Made by a program: the position numbers and the translations under genes. From positions 1-25,625 of the forward strand of contig JAAYYR010000249.1 in the NCBI GenBank assembly GCA_012515255.1: a stretch of 25,625 nt of DNA, written 5' to 3'. The DNA comes from Clostridia bacterium. Lineage in GTDB: Bacteria; Bacillota; Dehalobacteriia; UBA4068. Position 1 is the first letter of the stretch, and each line of letters begins with the position of its first letter. A model generated the notes under the pieces. That model was not told the DNA's origin, did no database searches, and saw only the letters and a list, made by a program, of their open reading frames with translations. This document shows, piece by piece, positions 21,951 to 25,625 of this stretch.

Positions 21951-22535
21951 ATGGCAGCTCTACGCCGGGTTTTATTGGCTTTTTGGGGTTTGCTGTGCGC
22001 CGCGGTGGCTGTGCTGCTCGCGGTGATGCTGGTAAACACCAGACTGGCCTTTGCCATTATCGATGTATTGGACAAGTATCTTTTATATAATATGACCTTG
22101 TCTTTCCTTGAGGACAGCGGCATCTGGATGGTGATCGTCATCGGCCTCGTCCTGCTGGCCTTCGGCGTATTTTGCCTCATAGTCGCCTTGGCCCCCAAGC
22201 GCGTGGTCAAAAAGCTGCGCGTAGCCACGGTGGAGGGCGGCGCGGTGGATATCAGCATCTCCGCCCTGCAAAGCGTGGTCAAAAAAGCGGCTCTTGCTAA
22301 CGCCGACGTGCAAACAGTGGAATCAAAACTGCTCGTAAAAAATAATGGCCTTCATGTTTTGCTCAATATTGCCGTGCCGGACGGAATCTCAGTACCGGAA
22401 GTCGGCAATCAGGTGCGTGAAGAGGTCAAAACGCAGTTGGAAGCAATGGCCGGTATTGCCCCCGCCGAGGTCAGAGTGATCATAACCGCTGTTCTAGATA
22501 AAAAAGAGGAGGATAACGGCGGTGGAAATGGATAA
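21951..22535 (+). CDS. amaP: Alkaline shock response membrane anchor protein AmaP
   Basis: The 194-residue protein has two transmembrane segments (about 8-28 and 58-80) and a soluble C-terminal domain of about 110 residues with VEGGAVDISISALQSVVKKA and the Asp23-like IAVPDGISVPEVGNQVREEV. AmaP anchors Asp23 at the membrane. AAAGGAGG precedes the ATG. The 3' end overlaps the DUF2273 gene by 14 bases. Confidence 0.92.
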   Translation: MAALRRVLLAFWGLLCAAVAVLLAVMLVNTRLAFAIIDVLDKYLLYNMTLSFLEDSGIWMVIVIGLVLLAFGVFCLIVALAPKRVVKKLRVATVEGGAVDISISALQSVVKKAALANADVQTVESKLLVKNNGLHVLLNIAVPDGISVPEVGNQVREEVKTQLEAMAGIAPAEVRVIITAVLDKKEEDNGGGNG

Positions 22536-22743
22536 ACAACTGCTCGAGCTATGGCGCAATCATAAATGGAAGATTATCCTTGCTGCAGGCGGCTTTTTCT
22601 TCGCTTTGCTGGCGATTCATTATTCGTTCCTCAAAGCCATTTTCATCTATTTATGCATAGCCCTTGGCGTCTGGGGCGGCCGCATCATCGATAAAAAAAC
22701 GCATCTGCGCCAATCAGTGGAGGATTTTTTCCGCAATGACTGA
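22522..22743 (+). CDS. DUF2273 small membrane protein
   Basis: The 73-residue protein has two hydrophobic segments (about 18-34 and 37-53) followed by a basic turn (GGRIIDKKTHLRQ) and an acidic end. It matches DUF2273, which almost always accompanies asp23 and amaP in Firmicutes; its molecular role is unknown. GTG at 22522 lies 9 bases after GAGGAGG; ATG at 22528 would be 15 bases away, so GTG is preferred. Its stop overlaps the nusB start region. Confidence 0.88.
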   Translation: MEMDKQLLELWRNHKWKIILAAGGFFFALLAIHYSFLKAIFIYLCIALGVWGGRIIDKKTHLRQSVEDFFRND

Positions 22744-23350
22744 TCAAGGGAAAATCCGCGTCTTCCCAGCGCCCCCCGTGAATAAACCGCAAGTCCGCGC
22801 ACCGCGCAAGCCAGCGGCGACCGTACCGCCGGCGCCTTTGACCGCGGAGGAGATAGCGGCCAAATTTATCATCCTCAACCAGGAGGATTATCGCCAGTTG
22901 GCGGCTGCGCCGCGCCGCCGCGCCCGCGAAGCTGCTCTGGCTTTGCTGTTCCAGATCGATTTGGGCGGCGATTGGCAGCATGCGCAGACCGTGCTCAGCG
23001 ACATCGGCCTCAAAAAAAGCCATGCCGCCTTTGCCCTGACCCTGGCGCAAAACGCCGACGCTGACCGCGACTCTAGCGATCCTCTGATCAGCCGCTACTC
23101 CCGCGAATGGTCTTTGGAGCGGCTGGCCGCCGTCGACCGCTGCGTGCTGCGCCTGGCCATCTCCGAGCTGCTGCGCTCCCCTGCGGAGCAAGCCAATATC
23201 ATCATTAATGAGGCGATAGAGCTGGGCAAAAAATTCGGCGACGAAAACAGCGGCGCCTATATCAACGGCGTGCTCGACGCCATCCGTCTGCGGGACTTAA
23301 GCCCGGCGCCGGAAGCAGACCCAACGCCGCCTCGGGATACCAACACATGA
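22736..23350 (+). CDS. nusB: Transcription antitermination factor NusB with N-terminal extension
   Basis: The NusB domain starts near residue 60 (RRRAREAALALLFQIDLGG) and contains LAAVDRCVLRLAISELL and ANIIINEAIELGKKFGDE, then GAYINGVLDAI. NusB with NusE binds boxA RNA and promotes rRNA antitermination. The 204-residue reading from ATG 22736 adds about 58 residues, rich in Pro, Arg and Ala, to the usual 140-150. An in-frame TTG at 22898, 11 bases after AGGAGG (22881-22886), would give a canonical-length protein. The upstream ATG is coupled to the DUF2273 stop and has GGAGG 12 bases away. Both starts are possible. Confidence 0.93.
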   Translation: MTDQGKIRVFPAPPVNKPQVRAPRKPAATVPPAPLTAEEIAAKFIILNQEDYRQLAAAPRRRAREAALALLFQIDLGGDWQHAQTVLSDIGLKKSHAAFALTLAQNADADRDSSDPLISRYSREWSLERLAAVDRCVLRLAISELLRSPAEQANIIINEAIELGKKFGDENSGAYINGVLDAIRLRDLSPAPEADPTPPRDTNT

Positions 23351-24318
23351 TTATGGCCCTTGACACCAGCTGCTATACCACCTCGGTGGCTATCATGGAT
23401 ACGGCAGGCCGTCTCATTTGCGATGTGAGACGGCCTTTGAGCGTGGAACGCGGCTGCCGCGGCCTGCGCCAAAGCGAAGCTCTGTTCGCCCATATACGCA
23501 ATCTGCCGGGCGCGCTGGCCGAGGCTTTTGCCGTCTGCCCGGCGGCTTCGTTGACCCGGATCGCAGTCTCGACGCGGCCCCGTCCGGAGAGCGGCTCTTA
23601 TATGCCCGTTTTTACCGCCGGCGCCAGCGCGGCCGAAACTTTATCCGCCGCCCTGCGCCTGCCTTTGCTCGGCCTCAGCCACCAGGAAGGGCATATTGCC
23701 GCGGCGCTGTGGTCGGCTGGGCTTGACTGGCAGGAGCCTTTCCTGGCCTGCCATCTGTCAGGCGGCACCGGCGAGCTGCTGCTGGTCACACCCCTGCCCG
23801 CCGCTGTATTACCCTCCGCTCCAGCGGGGCGCATCACCCCTGCCTGCTCTGCCGCCTACACTATCGAGATCATCGGCGATTGCGATCTGCCGCCGGGCCA
23901 ATTCGTCGACCGCGTCGGCGTGGCGCTCGGCTTCGATTTCCCGGCCGGCGCTGCCCTTGACAGGCTGGCCGCAACGGCGATAAAGCGCGAATTCCGCTTA
24001 AGCGGCTCTGTGCAAGGCTGCAGCATCAGCTTTTCCGGGCCGGAATCAGCGGCGCAAAGGGCGATCAGCGCCGGCGTCGAGCCGGCGGAAATCGCCGCGG
24101 CTGTATTTGCCAATATCGGCAAAAGCTTGCGCAAGGCCATTGCCAGCGCCCGGGAGCTGCATCATCTGCGCCGCGTGCTGCTGATGGGCGGCGTGGCCGC
24201 GAGCGAAACCCTGCGTAGCTGCCTTTTACGGGAAAACCTGGCTTTCGCCACAGCCGCCTTTGCGGGAGATAATGCGGTTGGCCTGGCCGCTTTGTCTAAA
24301 AATATAAAAATAGGTTGA
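23347..24318 (+). CDS. Kae1/TsaD-like ASKHA-fold protein (nusB-linked paralogue)
   Basis: The 323-residue protein has the ASKHA fold of TsaD: LDTSCYTTSVAI (5-16), LGLSHQEGHIAAA (108-120) with the metal-binding HxxxH pair H112/H116, LSGGTGELLLV (137-147), MGGVAAS and the terminal AGDNAVGLAA with metal Asp D308. It is not the housekeeping TsaD. The N-terminal motif is LDTSCYTTS rather than the ETSCDETS of TsaD, and the SGGH site reads SGGT. Such paralogues are known beside nusB in clostridia, sometimes named O-sialoglycoprotein endopeptidase; their substrate is unknown. It overlaps nusB by 4 bases (ATGA). Confidence 0.85.
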   Translation: MIMALDTSCYTTSVAIMDTAGRLICDVRRPLSVERGCRGLRQSEALFAHIRNLPGALAEAFAVCPAASLTRIAVSTRPRPESGSYMPVFTAGASAAETLSAALRLPLLGLSHQEGHIAAALWSAGLDWQEPFLACHLSGGTGELLLVTPLPAAVLPSAPAGRITPACSAAYTIEIIGDCDLPPGQFVDRVGVALGFDFPAGAALDRLAATAIKREFRLSGSVQGCSISFSGPESAAQRAISAGVEPAEIAAAVFANIGKSLRKAIASARELHHLRRVLLMGGVAASETLRSCLLRENLAFATAAFAGDNAVGLAALSKNIKIG

Positions 24319-24325
24319 ATTACCA

Positions 24326-24409
24326 TTGACTAATCAAGGGGTTAAGTCTACAATATTGATGTATAAGTACATACAATTTTTGTTGAGTATAAGCATTTGT
24401 TTATACAAT
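24326..24409 (+). promoter_or_regulatory. Promoter region of nfnAB
   Basis: TTGACT (24326-24331), 17-base spacer and TACAAT (24349-24354) form a strong sigma-A promoter. A second weaker one may use TTGTTG (24380-24385) and TACAAT (24404-24409), 18 bases apart. An inverted repeat GTATAA-N8-TTATAC (24387-24406) overlaps the second. The block is very AT-rich against its GC-rich surroundings. Confidence 0.7.
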
Positions 24410-24450
24410 TTTTTTCTGGCATTTGCCATAAAAATACTAAGGAGGATACC

Positions 24451-25293
24451 ATGTTTCAAATCGTCAAAAAACGGGTTCTCAACCCCACAGTGACCTATAT
24501 GGAAATCAAGGCGCCTTATGTCGCCCGCAAAGCCCAGCCAGGTCAATTCATCATTTTTCGTATCGATGAAAACGGCGAAAGGGTTCCGCTGACCATTGCC
24601 GGTTATGACCGCGAGGCCGGCACTGTCACCATTATTTTCCAAAAGGTCGGCTATACAACCAATAAGCTGGATAGCATGAACGAGGGCGACTATCTGCTCG
24701 ATTTCGTCGTCCCGCTCGGCAAGCCCTCTGAATTTGAAGGCATGAAAAAGGTCTGCGTCATCGGCGGCGGCCTTGGTGTGGCCATTGCCTATCCGCAAGC
24801 CAAAGCAATGCATGATCTGGGCATTGAGGTCGATTTTATCGTCGGCTTCCGCAATACTGACCTGATCATCCTGCAGGATGAATTCACCAATGCCTGCACC
24901 AATCTGATCATTATGACCGACGACGGCAGCAATGGCAATAAAGGCTTTGTCACCAATGCGCTTGCCGATCAGTTGGCGGCCGGCAGAGAATATGATACCG
25001 TAATCGCCATCGGCCCTCTTGTGATGATGAAAGCGGTTTGCGATATTACCAAAGAAAAAGGTATCCATACGATCATCAGCATGAACCCGATTATGGTGGA
25101 CGGCACCGGCATGTGCGGTTGCTGCCGCCTCACCGTGGGCGGCGAGACAAAATTCGCCTGTGTTGACGGCCCGGATTTCGACGGCCATCAGGTGGACTTT
25201 GCCGAAGCCATGGCCCGCTCCCGCACTTATCAGGCGGAAGAAGCGGAAAGCATGAAAAAACATGAATGCCGTTTGACTGGGGGTGCTCGTTAA
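24451..25293 (+). CDS. nfnA: NfnA-type FAD/NAD-binding, [2Fe-2S] subunit of the bifurcating transhydrogenase
   Basis: NfnAB couples NADH and reduced ferredoxin to NADP+ reduction by flavin-based electron bifurcation. The 280-residue protein has a ferredoxin-reductase-like FAD domain (PGQFIIFR, RVPLTIAGYD at 44-53), an NAD domain with VIGGGLGVA (103-111), and a C-terminal [2Fe-2S] site at C222, C224, C225 and C237 (GMCGCCRLTVGG, FACVDGPDF). The same family includes SudB and PyrK-like proteins, so gene order matters: the GltD-like partner follows at once. AAGGAGG precedes ATG at 24451; an upstream start at 24397 falls in the promoter. The stop overlaps the nfnB start (TAATG). Confidence 0.93.
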   Translation: MFQIVKKRVLNPTVTYMEIKAPYVARKAQPGQFIIFRIDENGERVPLTIAGYDREAGTVTIIFQKVGYTTNKLDSMNEGDYLLDFVVPLGKPSEFEGMKKVCVIGGGLGVAIAYPQAKAMHDLGIEVDFIVGFRNTDLIILQDEFTNACTNLIIMTDDGSNGNKGFVTNALADQLAAGREYDTVIAIGPLVMMKAVCDITKEKGIHTIISMNPIMVDGTGMCGCCRLTVGGETKFACVDGPDFDGHQVDFAEAMARSRTYQAEEAESMKKHECRLTGGAR

Positions 25294-25625
25294 TGGCTAA
25301 TATGCGTTTAGATAAAAACCAAATGCCCGAGCAGGAACCGAATATCCGCAATAAAAACTTTAACGAGGTCGCGCTTGGTTATACAGAGGAAATGGCGATC
25401 GACGAAGCCAAACGCTGTCTGCAATGCAAAAACCGTCCCTGCGTCGCCGGCTGTCCGGTCAATGTAAAGATTCCGGAATTTATTGCGCTGGTCGCCGAAG
25501 GCAAATTCCTCGAGGCGGCCGAGGTCGTCAAGAGCACAAATAATCTGCCCGCTATCTGCGGCCGCGTTTGCCCGCAGGAAACGCAATGCGAAGAACTATG
25601 CCTGCGCGGCAAAAAAGGCGAACCG
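25293..25625 (+). CDS. nfnB: NfnB-type (GltD/glutamate synthase small subunit-like) subunit, C-terminus cut off
   Basis: The first 111 residues are present and the frame is open at the window edge. They hold the N-terminal [4Fe-4S] domain of the GltD/NfnB family: C42, C45, C50, C54 in CLQCKNRPCVAGCP, then VNVKIPEFI, and C89, C93, C99, C103 in CGRVCPQETQCEELC. The family then has FAD- and NADPH-binding domains, outside the window. NfnB carries the bifurcating FAD and binds NADP. ATG at 25293 overlaps the nfnA stop (TAATG), so the two are coupled. Without the C-terminal domains the call rests on the pairing with nfnA. Confidence 0.93.
   Translation, partial: MANMRLDKNQMPEQEPNIRNKNFNEVALGYTEEMAIDEAKRCLQCKNRPCVAGCPVNVKIPEFIALVAEGKFLEAAEVVKSTNNLPAICGRVCPQETQCEELCLRGKKGEP

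Noticed and set aside
24334..25263. A 309-codon minus-strand frame opposite nfnA
   Set aside because: nfnA has the FAD, NAD and [2Fe-2S] motifs on the plus strand with a strong ribosome site; the reverse frame has none and runs through the promoter.
1..25625. Mobile elements, CRISPR arrays, phage genes, tRNA or rRNA genes
   Set aside because: No transposase or integrase motifs, no regularly spaced repeats and no tRNA-like clover-leaf or rRNA sequence were seen on reading both strands.

Overview
The window comes from a GC-rich, endospore-forming Firmicute of clostridial type. Three things support this: a complete spoIIIAA-AH operon, an Asp23/AmaP/DUF2273 envelope cluster, and strong Shine-Dalgarno sites with sigma-A-like promoters. 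The energy genes (a 2-oxoacid:ferredoxin oxidoreductase and an NfnAB-type bifurcating transhydrogenase) point to an anaerobe that runs on reduced ferredoxin. I cannot assign a genus from the sequence alone.

Layout. 1-1763 (minus): the start of a vor-type operon, reading P-loop ATPase, 2x[4Fe-4S] ferredoxin, 2-oxoacid oxidoreductase alpha subunit (cut by the window edge). 1992-8491 (minus): a ruvC-ruvA-ruvB-queH-SpoIID-like-queA-tgt block combining Holliday-junction processing, queuosine tRNA modification and a peptidoglycan-remodelling protein. 8725-9504 (plus): a PdaB-type polysaccharide deacetylase, divergent from ruvC. 9507-12289 (plus): a TPP-riboswitch-controlled ThiXYZ-like ABC transporter. 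12582-14384: GTP-dependent PEP carboxykinase. 14559-16164: rplS, efp and a CD1247-like acidic zinc-ribbon protein. 16283-21324: spoIIIAA-AH. 21468-24318: asp23, amaP, a DUF2273 protein, nusB with an N-terminal extension, and a Kae1/TsaD-like paralogue. 24451-25625: nfnA and the start of nfnB.

How the parts work together. Most of the window is conserved housekeeping and sporulation gene content, with no insertion sequence, phage, CRISPR array or tRNA visible. The spoIIIA products form the mother-cell half of the SpoIIIA-SpoIIQ channel, and the SpoIID-like protein and the deacetylase fit sporulation or wall remodelling. The QueH, QueA and Tgt steps of queuosine synthesis share one operon. The vor and nfn genes link ferredoxin, NADH and NADPH.

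The most interesting non-coding signals lie between genes. They are: a riboswitch terminator whose 5' arm can pair with the aptamer's P1 strand; a long hairpin that appears to cover the spoIIIAA ribosome-binding site and carries SpoIIID-like boxes in both arms; a branched leader before asp23; twin palindromic boxes around the pck promoter; and GTATAA/TTATAC inverted repeats upstream of both redox operons. I did not find a clearly new multi-gene system. These regulatory elements and the P-loop ATPase attached to the vor operon are the best leads.
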